Below are positions 1 to 7,527 of a stretch of 64,000 bases of DNA, piece by piece; position 1 is the stretch's first letter; each line of letters opens with the position of its first letter. The stretch is from the NCBI GenBank assembly GCA_965207995.1, contig OZ242299.1, forward strand, positions 1,922,001-1,986,000, written 5' to 3'. The notes under the pieces were generated by a model. It worked only from the letters and a program-made list of their open reading frames with translations. It did no database searches and was not told the origin of the DNA. Source of the DNA: DAOUKH01 sp965207995 (GTDB lineage Bacteria; Chloroflexota; Dehalococcoidia; SHYB01). Both the position numbers and the translations under genes were made by a program.

Positions 1-358
1 TGAAGAGGATGGCGAGTGACGGGGAGAGGCCGTGCAGGAAGGTGAAGAGGGTGCCCATCGCCAGCGAGAGCGACGTGATGTGCATGGGGTTGAAGCGGCT
101 CAGCAGCAGGGAGGCGGGCAGCATCAAGAAGGTGGGCCCGATGCGGATCGAGGCGCCGAGCCAGCCGCCCTGCGTGTCATTGATGCCGAACGTCTTGTCG
201 ATCTCGGGCAGCAGCAGGCCGAGCGAGAGCGTGGGCAGCGCCATAGCCCAGTTGGCCGCGCAGAGGCCGAAGAGGACCACCCAGCGGTAGGAGGAGACGG
301 GGAGTCCGGCGGCGGTCGTCGCCCACGTCGGGCCGCCCGGAGGCTGCGTTAGCGACAA
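1..358 (-). CDS. MFS transporter, N-terminal part (cut by window edge)
   Basis: Reading leftward, this frame stays open to the window edge and encodes two to three hydrophobic segments in the style of a major facilitator superfamily N-terminus, with a helix around VVLFGLCAANWAMALPTLS followed by LLPEIDKTFGI and a second helix. The substrate is unknown. No ATG is available after the upstream in-frame stop. The best start is a TTG at 358 preceded by GGGGAAGAG. It lies just downstream of the amidohydrolase gene on the same strand and may be the last member of that operon. The C-terminal part is outside the window, so only family membership is claimed. Confidence 0.7.
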   Translation of the reverse strand, partial: MSLTQPPGGPTWATTAAGLPVSSYRWVVLFGLCAANWAMALPTLSLGLLLPEIDKTFGINDTQGGWLGASIRIGPTFLMLPASLLLSRFNPMHITSLSLAMGTLFTFLHGLSPSLAILF

Positions 359-389
359 CGGCTCTTCCCCGTCAACATGCTTCCCCGAT

Positions 390-1502
390 TCAGTTCAGCG
401 CGTAGAGGCGGGCGGCATTGCCCGCGAGCATGGCCTGTTTCACGGTGGCGGGCACGCCCTCGAACTGCTCCTCGATGATCCGTTGCGAGTTGGGCCACGT
501 GGTGTCGCTGTGGGGGTAGTCGGACGACCACATCTGGTTCTCCGTCCCAATGAGGTCGCGGGTGAGGATCCCCAGGCGGTCCTCGATGAACGTGGAGAAG
601 ACGTTCGCCTTCACGTAGTCGCTCGGCAGGCGGTCGAGCTCCTGCCCGATCCAGAACCGGTGGCGGCGGAAGCTCTCGTCGGCGCGCTGGGTGAAGAACG
701 AGAGCCAGCCGGTGCGCCCCTCGCCCGACACGAACTTCAGCTTGGGAAACCGGTCGAAGACCCGCCCGAAGATGAGGTCGCCGATGGGCATGGCGTACGT
801 GAAGTCCCGCTGCACCTGGTTCGACATCCAGGGGCCGCCCCGCACGGCGCCGAAGATTCCGGTGCGGTTCAGACCGCGATGCACGGCGATGGGAATGCCG
901 GCCTCCTCGACGGCCGCCCACAGCGGGTCGTAGAAGGGGTCGTGGTAGCGCTTGTGGGGGAAGATCGGGACCTGGACCGACTTGTAGCCCATCGCCAGCG
1001 TCCGGTGCAGCTCCTCAATGGCGGGCTCGATAGTCTCTTCCTCGGAGGGCAGCATGGCGACGCCGATGAGCCGCTCGGGGTCGGCGGAGCAGAACTCGGC
1101 GAGCCAGTCGTTGTAGGCGCGGAGGCAGGCCCGGCGCAGCTCGCCGTTCTCGGTGTTGTAGCAGGAGACGGCCATGCCGAAGTAGAGCACGCTGGCGTCG
1201 ACGCCGTCCCGTTCCATGTCCTCGACGTGTGCCCTGGGATCCCAGCTCCCCTTGCCCACGTCCGCGAAGCGGAGGCCGCTGGGGATATAGTCCTCCGGCC
1301 CCCGCACCTTCCCCTTGGCGACGGCGGCGCTGGTGAGGCCGAAGCTGGTGAGCGGCCGCCCGTCGAAGACCCACCCCTCGCCGCCGTCGGGCGCCTCGAC
1401 CACCTTCGGGGCGATGTCCCGGAGCTTGGCGGGGACGCGGTCGAGGAAGGTATCGGGCGGCTCGTTGATGTGGCTGTCCGCGGAGATGACGCGGTACTCC
1501 AT
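390..1502 (-). CDS. amidohydrolase family protein (amidohydro_2 TIM barrel)
   Basis: 370 residues, the usual length for the decarboxylase/hydrolase branch of the amidohydrolase superfamily. It begins with the metal-binding D-x-H in SADSHINEP, has a mid-protein His in IAVHRGLN and ends with the Asp-containing SSDYPHSDTTWPNS, all typical of metal-dependent TIM-barrel enzymes of this branch. Known relatives act on ring-cleavage or carboxylated aromatic intermediates; the substrate here cannot be told. An AGGAGG site precedes the ATG. It lies 86 bp downstream of a thiolase gene on the same strand. A paralogue with the same motifs is at 12206-13306, also beside a thiolase, so the association is repeated. 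Confidence 0.88.
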   Translation of the reverse strand: MEYRVISADSHINEPPDTFLDRVPAKLRDIAPKVVEAPDGGEGWVFDGRPLTSFGLTSAAVAKGKVRGPEDYIPSGLRFADVGKGSWDPRAHVEDMERDGVDASVLYFGMAVSCYNTENGELRRACLRAYNDWLAEFCSADPERLIGVAMLPSEEETIEPAIEELHRTLAMGYKSVQVPIFPHKRYHDPFYDPLWAAVEEAGIPIAVHRGLNRTGIFGAVRGGPWMSNQVQRDFTYAMPIGDLIFGRVFDRFPKLKFVSGEGRTGWLSFFTQRADESFRRHRFWIGQELDRLPSDYVKANVFSTFIEDRLGILTRDLIGTENQMWSSDYPHSDTTWPNSQRIIEEQFEGVPATVKQAMLAGNAARLYALN

Positions 1503-1588
1503 TGCGAACGCCTCCTCGGGAGCGGGCCGTCCCGTCTCCGTGAGTGTAGGGAAGCGGCCGCCGTCAGTCTACAGAAGGCGGGAACGCC

Positions 1589-2746
1589 CTACGGCACTTC
1601 GGCGCCGGCGATGAGGGTGGCGGCGGCGGCGAACATGCCGCCGGGACCGTGGGCGACGCCGAACTTAGCGTCCGCGACCTGGCGTTCGCCGGCCTCGCCG
1701 CGCAGCTGCCGCACCAGCTCGATCATGGTGTACATGCCGTACATGCCGGAGTGGCTGTAGGAGAGCCCGCCGCCGTTGGTGTTCATGGGGAAATCACCGC
1801 CGGGCGCGGTGCGGCCGTTCTCGACGAAGGGCCCGCTCTCCCCCTTCCCCACGAAACCGAGGTCTTCCAGCGCGGCCAACGGGGTGAAGGAGAAGGCGTC
1901 GTAGAGCTCGGCGACGTCGATGTCCTTGTGGGTGAGGCCGGACATGTCGAAGGCGGAGCGCCCCGAGATCACCGTCGCGTCCGACGTCGTCGCGTCGCGA
2001 ATGCTCGAGATGCTGTAGTGCGCCGTCGCGTGCCCCGTTCCCAGCACATAGACCGGCGGCTTGGGGAGCGCCTTGGCCTCGTCGGCGCGGGTGAGCACGA
2101 GCGCGCCGCCGGCGTCGGTCACCAGGCAGCACATGAACAGGGTGTAGGGCCAGCAGACCATGCGGGAGTTGAGCACGTCGTCGACGGTGAGGTCGTCCTT
2201 CATGACGGCCTTGGGGTGCATCTGCGCCCACTTCCGGGTGGAGACCGATACCTCCGCCAGCTGCTCCAGCGTGGTGCCGTATTCGTGCATGTGGCGCGTG
2301 GCGGGCAGGGAGAAGGTCGTGGGCGCGCCGAAGGTGCCGTAGGGGGACTCGAATTGCCCCCCCGGAAGGCTGGGCCCGCCGCCGAACGGTCCGACGCCAA
2401 TGCGCGACCGGCCGCTTTCGCCGTGGGAGATGACGGCGACGTTGATGATGCCCGCGTCGAGGGCCAGCATGGCGTGTTCGACCATGGCGATGAAGGAGCA
2501 GCCTCCCATCTGGGTGTTGTTATAAAGGCGTGGGGTGATCCCCAGGTACTCGCCGAGCTGCGTCATGGGAATGCCGGGGCAGAGCAGGCCGTCCACGTCG
2601 CTCAGCCGCAGCCCGGCGTCGTCGAGGGCGTTGCGGATGCCCTCGGCGTGGAGCGTAATCATCGCGTGATTGGGGAGCGTTCCCAGCTTGTCGGTCTCGC
2701 AGGCGCCGACGATGGCGACCTTTCCGCGCAGGTCTTTGGTGGGCAT
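1589..2746 (-). CDS. thiolase family protein (SCP-x-like)
   Basis: 385 residues if started at the ATG after GAGGAAGAGA; a longer upstream frame exists but would run into the neighbouring gene. The fold is thiolase-like, with a conserved Cys in TQMGGCSFIAM, the segment ALEDLGFVGKGE and a His in LSYSHSGMYG. The canonical GHPxGxSG motif is therefore altered, as in the lipid-transfer/SCP-x group that often works with a Zn-ribbon OB-fold partner. That partner lies directly upstream (2767-3182, 20 bp gap). The pair probably performs C-C cleavage or condensation on acyl-CoA substrates. Product and direction are not inferable. Confidence 0.88.
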   Translation of the reverse strand: MPTKDLRGKVAIVGACETDKLGTLPNHAMITLHAEGIRNALDDAGLRLSDVDGLLCPGIPMTQLGEYLGITPRLYNNTQMGGCSFIAMVEHAMLALDAGIINVAVISHGESGRSRIGVGPFGGGPSLPGGQFESPYGTFGAPTTFSLPATRHMHEYGTTLEQLAEVSVSTRKWAQMHPKAVMKDDLTVDDVLNSRMVCWPYTLFMCCLVTDAGGALVLTRADEAKALPKPPVYVLGTGHATAHYSISSIRDATTSDATVISGRSAFDMSGLTHKDIDVAELYDAFSFTPLAALEDLGFVGKGESGPFVENGRTAPGGDFPMNTNGGGLSYSHSGMYGMYTMIELVRQLRGEAGERQVADAKFGVAHGPGGMFAAAATLIAGAEVP

Positions 2747-2766
2747 GGCGCTTCTCTTCCTCTGGC

Positions 2767-3182
2767 TCAGGCGGGCCGGAACTTGGGCAGGGTGACCTCG
2801 CCGGTGACGGCGACGTACTCGACGCGCACCGGCATGCCGCAGGCGATCTTCGCGGGGTCGGGTCGACGCCAATGAGATTGCTCATCATGCGGGGGCCTTC
2901 GTCGAGCTCGATGATGGCGATGACGTAGGGCTCGTTGTTCATGTAGGGCAGCTTGCGGTGGCTGATCACGAAGGAGTAGACCTTGCCGTTCCCGCTGGCC
3001 TCGAACCATTCCACGTCCCACGAGAAGCAGCTCGGACAGAACGGCCGGGGGTAGAAGTACGGCCCACAGGAGGCGCAGCGCTGCAGCATGAGCTTGCCTT
3101 GGTTCAGCCCGTCCCAGAAGGGCTTCGTCTCAGGAGTGGGCTTGGGCAGGGGGCCGGCGTAGGCGGCGGCTTGGTCGGGCAT
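2767..3182 (-). pseudogene. Zn-ribbon OB-fold protein (DUF35 type), frameshifted
   Basis: The first part reads MPDQAAAYAG and carries a rubredoxin-like zinc ribbon, CASCG then FCPSC, followed by OB-fold strands through PYVIAIIELDEGPRMMSNL. At about 2858-2870 the frame breaks. After NLIGVD the reading must move by one base to continue DPAKIACGMPVRVEYV and end at FRPA. One missing C in the run CCCGACCCC would restore a normal protein of about 138 residues. Such proteins partner SCP-x thiolases, and the next gene is one. The lesion may be a sequencing or assembly error or a real inactivation; the rest of the protein looks fully conserved. Confidence 0.75.
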
Positions 3183-3229
3183 GGGAAGGCCTCTCGCGGG
3201 CGCCCGTTCTGGTTTGCAGCGCCGGGGAG

Positions 3230-3259
3230 AGTCTAGCGGCAGGCGCTGCCGCGCCGCAA
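3230..3259 (-). promoter_or_regulatory. putative sigma70-type promoter, leftward operon
   Basis: Reading leftward: TTGCGG (3259-3254), 18 bp, TAGACT (3235-3230). It lies about 50 bp before the OB-fold gene and could drive the leftward 3182-to-1 set. It is weak at the -35. Confidence 0.4.
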
Positions 3260-3264
3260 TGGCG

Positions 3265-3293
3265 TTGACCGGCAGCGGCGCGCCAACTACGGT
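3265..3293 (+). promoter_or_regulatory. putative promoter for comB, likely leaderless
   Basis: TTGACC (3265-3270), 17 bp, TACGGT (3288-3293). The expected transcription start is within a few bases of the comB ATG at 3303, and no Shine-Dalgarno sequence is present, which fits a leaderless mRNA. Confidence 0.45.
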
Positions 3294-3302
3294 GTAGCGG
3301 CT

Positions 3303-4025
3303 ATGCGCGTCGATGCGGTATCCCACGCCGCTGGTCTGGCGGACCTCGACCCAGAGCACCGGCGGGTTGTGGTCATCGACGCGGTTCGGGCCTCCTCGAC
3401 GATCGCGCACGCCGTCGCCGCGGGAGCCAAGCGGGTCATCCCCGTTGAAACCGTCGACGAGGCATGGGAGCTGCGCCGGCGGCTCGACGGGGAGCGGCCC
3501 CTGCTCGGCGGCGAGCGCGGCGGCCTGATGATCGAGGGCTTCGACCTTGGGAATTCGCCGGAGTCCTACACGCCGGAGGCCGTCGGGGGGAGGACGGTAA
3601 TCATGACCACCACCAACGGGACGCGGGCCATGCGCGCCGGCGAACGTGTGGGACGCGTCGTGGTCGGCGCGTTCGTGAACCTTCCCGCCGTCGTCGCGCG
3701 CCTCCTTGAATGGGGCGACGACGTCCTGCTCGCGCCGGTGGGCCGTGAGGAGGCGCCCGTGCTCGACGACACCGTCTGCGCCGGCATGTACGCCGACGCC
3801 CTCCGCGACGCCGGGGCCGACCTCAGCCCCGTCGCCGAGGCGCTGCGCCGCGCCTATTTGCCCTACGCCGAGCGGCTGCTGGAAGCACTCACCGAGTCGG
3901 CGTCGGGCCGTGCCCTCATCGCCGTCGGCCTTGGGAGCGACCTGCGCTACTGCGCCCAGGTCGGCGTCCTTGACTCCGCCCCGGTGCTCGACGATGACGC
4001 GATTTCTGAAGGGCGGGCGGCGTGA
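3303..4025 (+). CDS. comB: 2-phosphosulfolactate phosphatase family protein
   Basis: 240 residues matching the ComB family throughout: VVVIDAVRASSTIAHAV near the N-terminus, then LLGGERGG, GFDLGNSP and TTTNGTRAM, the Mg-dependent phosphatase signature, and a later DDTVCAGM. In coenzyme M-making archaea ComB dephosphorylates 2-phosphosulfolactate. Bacterial members usually lack the rest of that pathway and their substrate is unsettled. No other com gene is visible here. The ATG has no Shine-Dalgarno sequence and sits at the predicted start of the transcript. The stop overlaps the GTG of crcB (4 bp), so the two are translationally coupled. Confidence 0.88.
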   Translation: MRVDAVSHAAGLADLDPEHRRVVVIDAVRASSTIAHAVAAGAKRVIPVETVDEAWELRRRLDGERPLLGGERGGLMIEGFDLGNSPESYTPEAVGGRTVIMTTTNGTRAMRAGERVGRVVVGAFVNLPAVVARLLEWGDDVLLAPVGREEAPVLDDTVCAGMYADALRDAGADLSPVAEALRRAYLPYAERLLEALTESASGRALIAVGLGSDLRYCAQVGVLDSAPVLDDDAISEGRAA

Positions 4026-4396
4026 CGGCCCTCCTGCTCGTCGGCGCCGGCGGCTTTCTGGGGTCGATTGCCCGCTACGGCCTCTCCAAAGCGGTCCACC
4101 GGGGCTTGGGCGAGGCCGCCTTCCCCTACGGGACGTTCGCGGTGAACATGATCGGCTGCCTCCTGATCGGGCTGCTCCTGGGGCTGATCGAGCAGCGGGG
4201 CGGCGGGACAAATCTGCGCCTCTTCGCCGCCATCGGCCTCCTGGGAGGCTTCACCACCTTCTCCGCCTTCGGCTACGACACGCTCGTCCTCTTCCGCGAC
4301 GGCCGGACCCAAGCGGCGCTCCTCAACGCCGTGCTTCAGCCGCTGCTGGGAATACTGGCGGCGTGGGCGGGGTGGAGCGCGGCGAAGTTGCTGTAG
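4022..4396 (+). CDS. crcB: fluoride efflux channel CrcB/Fluc
   Basis: 124 residues, four hydrophobic helices, with the family motifs GGFLGSIARYGL, GTFAVNMIGC and GLLGGFTTFSAFGYD. Fluc proteins are dual-topology dimers that let fluoride leave the cell passively; the TTFS segment holds the Phe/Thr residues lining the pore and the central sodium site. A single gene implies a homodimer. Translation starts at GTG inside the end of comB. No fluoride riboswitch is evident upstream because comB intervenes. Confidence 0.92.
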   Translation: MTALLLVGAGGFLGSIARYGLSKAVHRGLGEAAFPYGTFAVNMIGCLLIGLLLGLIEQRGGGTNLRLFAAIGLLGGFTTFSAFGYDTLVLFRDGRTQAALLNAVLQPLLGILAAWAGWSAAKLL

Positions 4397-4406
4397 GGGC
4401 GTCGCC

Positions 4407-4412
4407 TATAAT
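4407..4412 (+). promoter_or_regulatory. putative -10 box upstream of yvcK
   Basis: A perfect TATAAT, 55 bp upstream of the yvcK GTG. No convincing -35 at 16-18 bp. Confidence 0.35.
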
Positions 4413-4466
4413 GCCGGGTGTCGGACTCCGAGCGGCACCATTGCGACGCAACAGCAAGGACCCCGC

Positions 4467-5480
4467 GTGACATCTGCAGAGGCATCGGGAGCCCCCAAGG
4501 CCGACCTGAGTGCGACGGCGCCCCCGAGAATCGTCACGCTTGGCGGCGGGACGGGGAGCTTCAACCTGCTCTCCGGCCTCAAGCACCGCGACTGCCGGCT
4601 CACCGCCGTCGTCACCACGATGGACAGCGGTGGCAGCTCGGGCCGCCTCCGCGACGAGTTCGGCCACCTGCCGCCCGGCGACCTGCGCCAGTGCCTCCTC
4701 GCGCTCAGTCCCGACGACCATGCGGGGATGGTGCTGCGGGGTCTCTTCAACTATCGCTTCGACCGGGGCAACGGCCTCGACGGTCACAGCTTCGGCAACC
4801 TCTTCCTGACGGCGCTGACCGAGATTACGGGGAGCGCCGAGCAGGCCATCGACGAGATGGGCCGGCTGCTGAATATCAAGGGGCGCGTTCTGCCGGTGAC
4901 CTTGGCCAACGCCGATCTCTGCGCGCGGCTGCGCGATGGATCGGTGATCGTGGGGGAGACGAACATCGACCGGCGCGGGGGCGGGAACGGCGCGCCCATC
5001 GACCACGTCTACCTCGAACCGGCTGCGGACGTGCATCCGCCGACGGCGGCGGCCATCGAGGAGGCCGACGCCATCGTCATCGGCCCCGGCGACCTCTACA
5101 CCAGCATCGTCCCCAACCTGCTGGTCGAGGGAGTCACCGAGGCGCTGACGCGCTCCCGCTGCGTTTGCATCTACGTCTGCAACCTGATGACGAAGCCCGG
5201 GGAGTCGGATGGGTTCAAGGCGTCCGACTTCATCCGTGAGATCGGCCAGTACCTGGGGCCGGACGCGGCGCTTGACCGCGTGATCGTGAACGACCAGCCT
5301 CTGCCGGACTCCGTAGCGGAGCGCTACCGTGGCGAGGGGTCGACGCAAGTCCTCTTCGACGAGGAGACGTGCCGCGCGTTGGTTGAAACGGTTCTGCCCC
5401 GCTCCCTCGCCGCCGTGGGCGGCGACCTAGTCCGCCACGACCCCCACCGCCTCGCGACCGCTGTCTTCGAGGCGTTGTAA
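4467..5480 (+). CDS. yvcK: YvcK/CofD-family gluconeogenesis factor (UDP-GlcNAc-binding)
   Basis: 337 residues. It has the Rossmann-like signature VTLGGGTGSFNLLSGL, the strongly conserved MDSGGSSGRLRDEFG, PPGDLRQCL, and later IGPGDLYTSIVPNLL and VCNLMTKPGE. YvcK proteins bind UDP-GlcNAc and adjust carbon flow and cell-wall synthesis in Gram-positive bacteria. The GTG start has AAGGA upstream. It lacks the whiA and rapZ neighbours usual in Firmicutes and Actinobacteria. A poorly conserved N-terminal tail of about 20 residues precedes the first strand. Confidence 0.9.
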   Translation: MTSAEASGAPKADLSATAPPRIVTLGGGTGSFNLLSGLKHRDCRLTAVVTTMDSGGSSGRLRDEFGHLPPGDLRQCLLALSPDDHAGMVLRGLFNYRFDRGNGLDGHSFGNLFLTALTEITGSAEQAIDEMGRLLNIKGRVLPVTLANADLCARLRDGSVIVGETNIDRRGGGNGAPIDHVYLEPAADVHPPTAAAIEEADAIVIGPGDLYTSIVPNLLVEGVTEALTRSRCVCIYVCNLMTKPGESDGFKASDFIREIGQYLGPDAALDRVIVNDQPLPDSVAERYRGEGSTQVLFDEETCRALVETVLPRSLAAVGGDLVRHDPHRLATAVFEAL

Positions 5481-5522
5481 GGGGCCGTCGCCGGGTGCGG
5501 TGGCGCGGGCGGGGCCGGCCCG

Positions 5523-5528
5523 TATAAT
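5523..5528 (+). promoter_or_regulatory. putative -10 box for the monooxygenase operon at 5573
   Basis: TATAAT 44 bp before the ATG of the first gene. The -35 is unclear. It marks the likely start of the 5573-10040 transcript. Confidence 0.4.
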
Positions 5529-5572
5529 TGGCCCGCGGCCCGGGGCGGCAACGGGCCGCGAGGAGCGGACGC

Positions 5573-6694
5573 ATGAAGATCGATCTGCTCTATGAGCTCC
5601 AAGTCCCCAAACCTTGGACGACACCGCAGTACGTCGGCGAGCAGCGGGTGTTCATGCACTCGCTGGACCAGATCGAGCGGGCCGACGCGCTGGGCTTCGA
5701 CACGGTGTGGATGGTGGAGCACCACATGCGGGAGGAGCGCTCGCACTGCTCCGCGCCCGAAGTCTTCCTCGGCGCGGTCTCGCAACGGACGAAGAACATC
5801 CGCCTCGGCCATGGGGTCGTGCTGCTTCCCTTCCCGTTCAATCACCCCGTCCGCGTCGCGGAGCGCGTCGCCGTGCTCGACCTGATCAGCAACGGTCGGG
5901 TCGAGTTCGGAACGGGCCGCTCGACCCGGTTCGAGCAAGAGGGGTTCCTGATCGAGTACGGGCAGACCCGCGGCATGTGGCGCGAAGCGCTGGAGATCAT
6001 CCCCAAGATGTGGATGCAGGAGCGCTTCTCGCACAAGGGCGAGTACTTCGAAGTCCCCGAGCGGAACGTGGTGCCTAAGCCGGTGCAGCAGCCGCATCCG
6101 CCGATGTGGATGGCGGCGAGCAACGACGACAGCTACCCCATCGCCGCCGAACTGGGCTTGGGTGCGTTGGGGCTCACAATCCTGCTGCCCCTCGAACGCC
6201 TCGAGCAACGGATACGGACCTACAAGAAGGGGATCGTCAACGCGAAGCCGGCGGGGGCGGCGGTCAACGATAAGAACGGCGCCTACACGTTGGTGATGTG
6301 CGCCGATTCGCGGGAACAAGCGCGAGAAGCAGGCGCCTACGACTCGGTCGTCTGGTGGCTGACCCATGCCGTGCTCGCCACGACCATTTGGGAGGGCACG
6401 CAGTCCACCGAGAAGATGTTCGGCGACTTTCCGCTGTTGCAGCGCTTCCATGAAGGGAAGGTCGGCGTCGAGGCGTTCGACGAGGCGGACATGGTGCTCA
6501 TCGGCACCCCGGACGACGTCATCCGCAAAATGGAGGCGTACGAGCGGATCGGCGTCGACCACGTCCTCTGCGACGTGGACTTCGGCCACCTCAAGCACGA
6601 AGACATCATGCGCTCGATCGAGCTTCTGGGGAAATACGTCATCCCGTACTTCAAGAAGAAGGGAACACCGGTGGTTACCGCCGCCGGCACGTGA
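5573..6694 (+). CDS. LLM-class flavin-dependent oxidoreductase
   Basis: 373 residues from the ATG after GAGGAGC; the upstream extension MARGPGRQ is GC-rich leader. It is a bacterial-luciferase-like TIM barrel: DTVWMVEHHM, IRLGHGVVLLPF, RVAERVAVLDLISNGR and EFGTGRS are hallmark segments for flavin (FMN or F420) binding. These enzymes oxygenate or oxidise hydrophobic substrates using reduced flavin from a partner. The final part ends with an SDR-proximal tail. It heads an operon with an SDR and two CoA-transferases, so the oxygenated product is likely converted to a CoA thioester and processed. Two further paralogues lie at 26203 and 27281. Confidence 0.9.
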   Translation: MKIDLLYELQVPKPWTTPQYVGEQRVFMHSLDQIERADALGFDTVWMVEHHMREERSHCSAPEVFLGAVSQRTKNIRLGHGVVLLPFPFNHPVRVAERVAVLDLISNGRVEFGTGRSTRFEQEGFLIEYGQTRGMWREALEIIPKMWMQERFSHKGEYFEVPERNVVPKPVQQPHPPMWMAASNDDSYPIAAELGLGALGLTILLPLERLEQRIRTYKKGIVNAKPAGAAVNDKNGAYTLVMCADSREQAREAGAYDSVVWWLTHAVLATTIWEGTQSTEKMFGDFPLLQRFHEGKVGVEAFDEADMVLIGTPDDVIRKMEAYERIGVDHVLCDVDFGHLKHEDIMRSIELLGKYVIPYFKKKGTPVVTAAGT

Positions 6695-6711
6695 ACGGCA
6701 GGAGGCGGGCG

Positions 6712-7509
6712 TTGGAGTCCTATAGCGACCGGCTGAGTATGCAAGGCCGCACCGCGATCGTGGCGGGCGGCGGGCTCGGCATGGGGTTCGCCATCGCTGA
6801 GGCGCTCGCCGGCGCGGGGGCGCGCGTCGCGGTGGTCGACATCGACGGCGGACGTGCCGAGGCGGCCGCGCAACGGATCGGGCCGAGCGCGGCGGCAATG
6901 ACCGCCGACGTGCGCGACGAGACCCAAGTCGACCGCCTCGTCAGCGATGTGACCGCCCGCTGGGGCGGGTTCGACACGCTCGTATCGGTGGTTGGCGGGG
7001 CCCACGGCATCGCCGCACGGGTCCCCCTCGTCGAGGGCGGCATGGACGACTGGGACAGGGTCGTGGAGCTCAACCTGCGCCACTTCGTGCTGCTGGCGAG
7101 GGCCGCGGCGCGGCACTTCATTGAGCGCGGCGTCCGGGGTTCGATGGTGAGCGTGTCGTCGGTCAACGGCGTCGTCTCCTCTCCCAATCTCGCCTCGTAC
7201 GGTGCGGCCAAGGCGGGGCTCATCAACCTCACTCGCACGCTTTCGATCGAGTTGGCAAGCCACGGCATACGGGTGAACTCAGTGGCGCCAGGGACGATCT
7301 TCACGGAGCGCAGCGCCGACGCGTATGTGGGGGAGACGCTGTCGCACCTGGAGAGCGTCGTACCACTGGGGCGGTTGGGCCGCGTGGAGGACGTGGCCGG
7401 TGCGGCGCTCTTCCTCCTATCCGACCTCGCCGCCTATGTGACGGGGCAGACGATCCAGGTCGACGGCGGGGTGATGAACGTCTCCCCCTTCGATCTTCAG
7501 CCCGGCTAG
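6712..7509 (+). CDS. SDR-family oxidoreductase
   Basis: Classical short-chain dehydrogenase: N-terminal nucleotide motif with G-rich VAGGGLGMGFAIAEAL, VVDID acidic residue favouring NAD(H), catalytic Ser in VSVSSVNG, YGAAK (Tyr/Lys pair) and the C-terminal VDGGVMN. I chose the TTG at 6712 because GGAGG lies 6 bp upstream; a GTG 21 bp earlier has no site. It starts 17 bp after the monooxygenase, in the same operon. It probably oxidises an alcohol formed upstream or reduces a ketone; the exact substrate is unknown. Confidence 0.9.
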   Translation: MESYSDRLSMQGRTAIVAGGGLGMGFAIAEALAGAGARVAVVDIDGGRAEAAAQRIGPSAAAMTADVRDETQVDRLVSDVTARWGGFDTLVSVVGGAHGIAARVPLVEGGMDDWDRVVELNLRHFVLLARAAARHFIERGVRGSMVSVSSVNGVVSSPNLASYGAAKAGLINLTRTLSIELASHGIRVNSVAPGTIFTERSADAYVGETLSHLESVVPLGRLGRVEDVAGAALFLLSDLAAYVTGQTIQVDGGVMNVSPFDLQPG

Positions 7510-7527
7510 GCCGCCCGGAGCCGGCGC

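Noticed and set aside
3240..3290. G/C-rich inverted repeats as an attachment site or operator
   Set aside because: They are short, and in this GC-rich sequence similar matches are expected by chance; the promoter reading is simpler.
2520..4211. Long leftward open frame of 563 codons spanning comB and the OB-fold gene
   Set aside because: Only its middle (OB-fold part) is real; the upstream half is antisense to comB.
4022..4396. Fluoride riboswitch control of crcB
   Set aside because: crcB starts inside comB and no riboswitch-like fold is apparent before comB, where the message seems to be leaderless.
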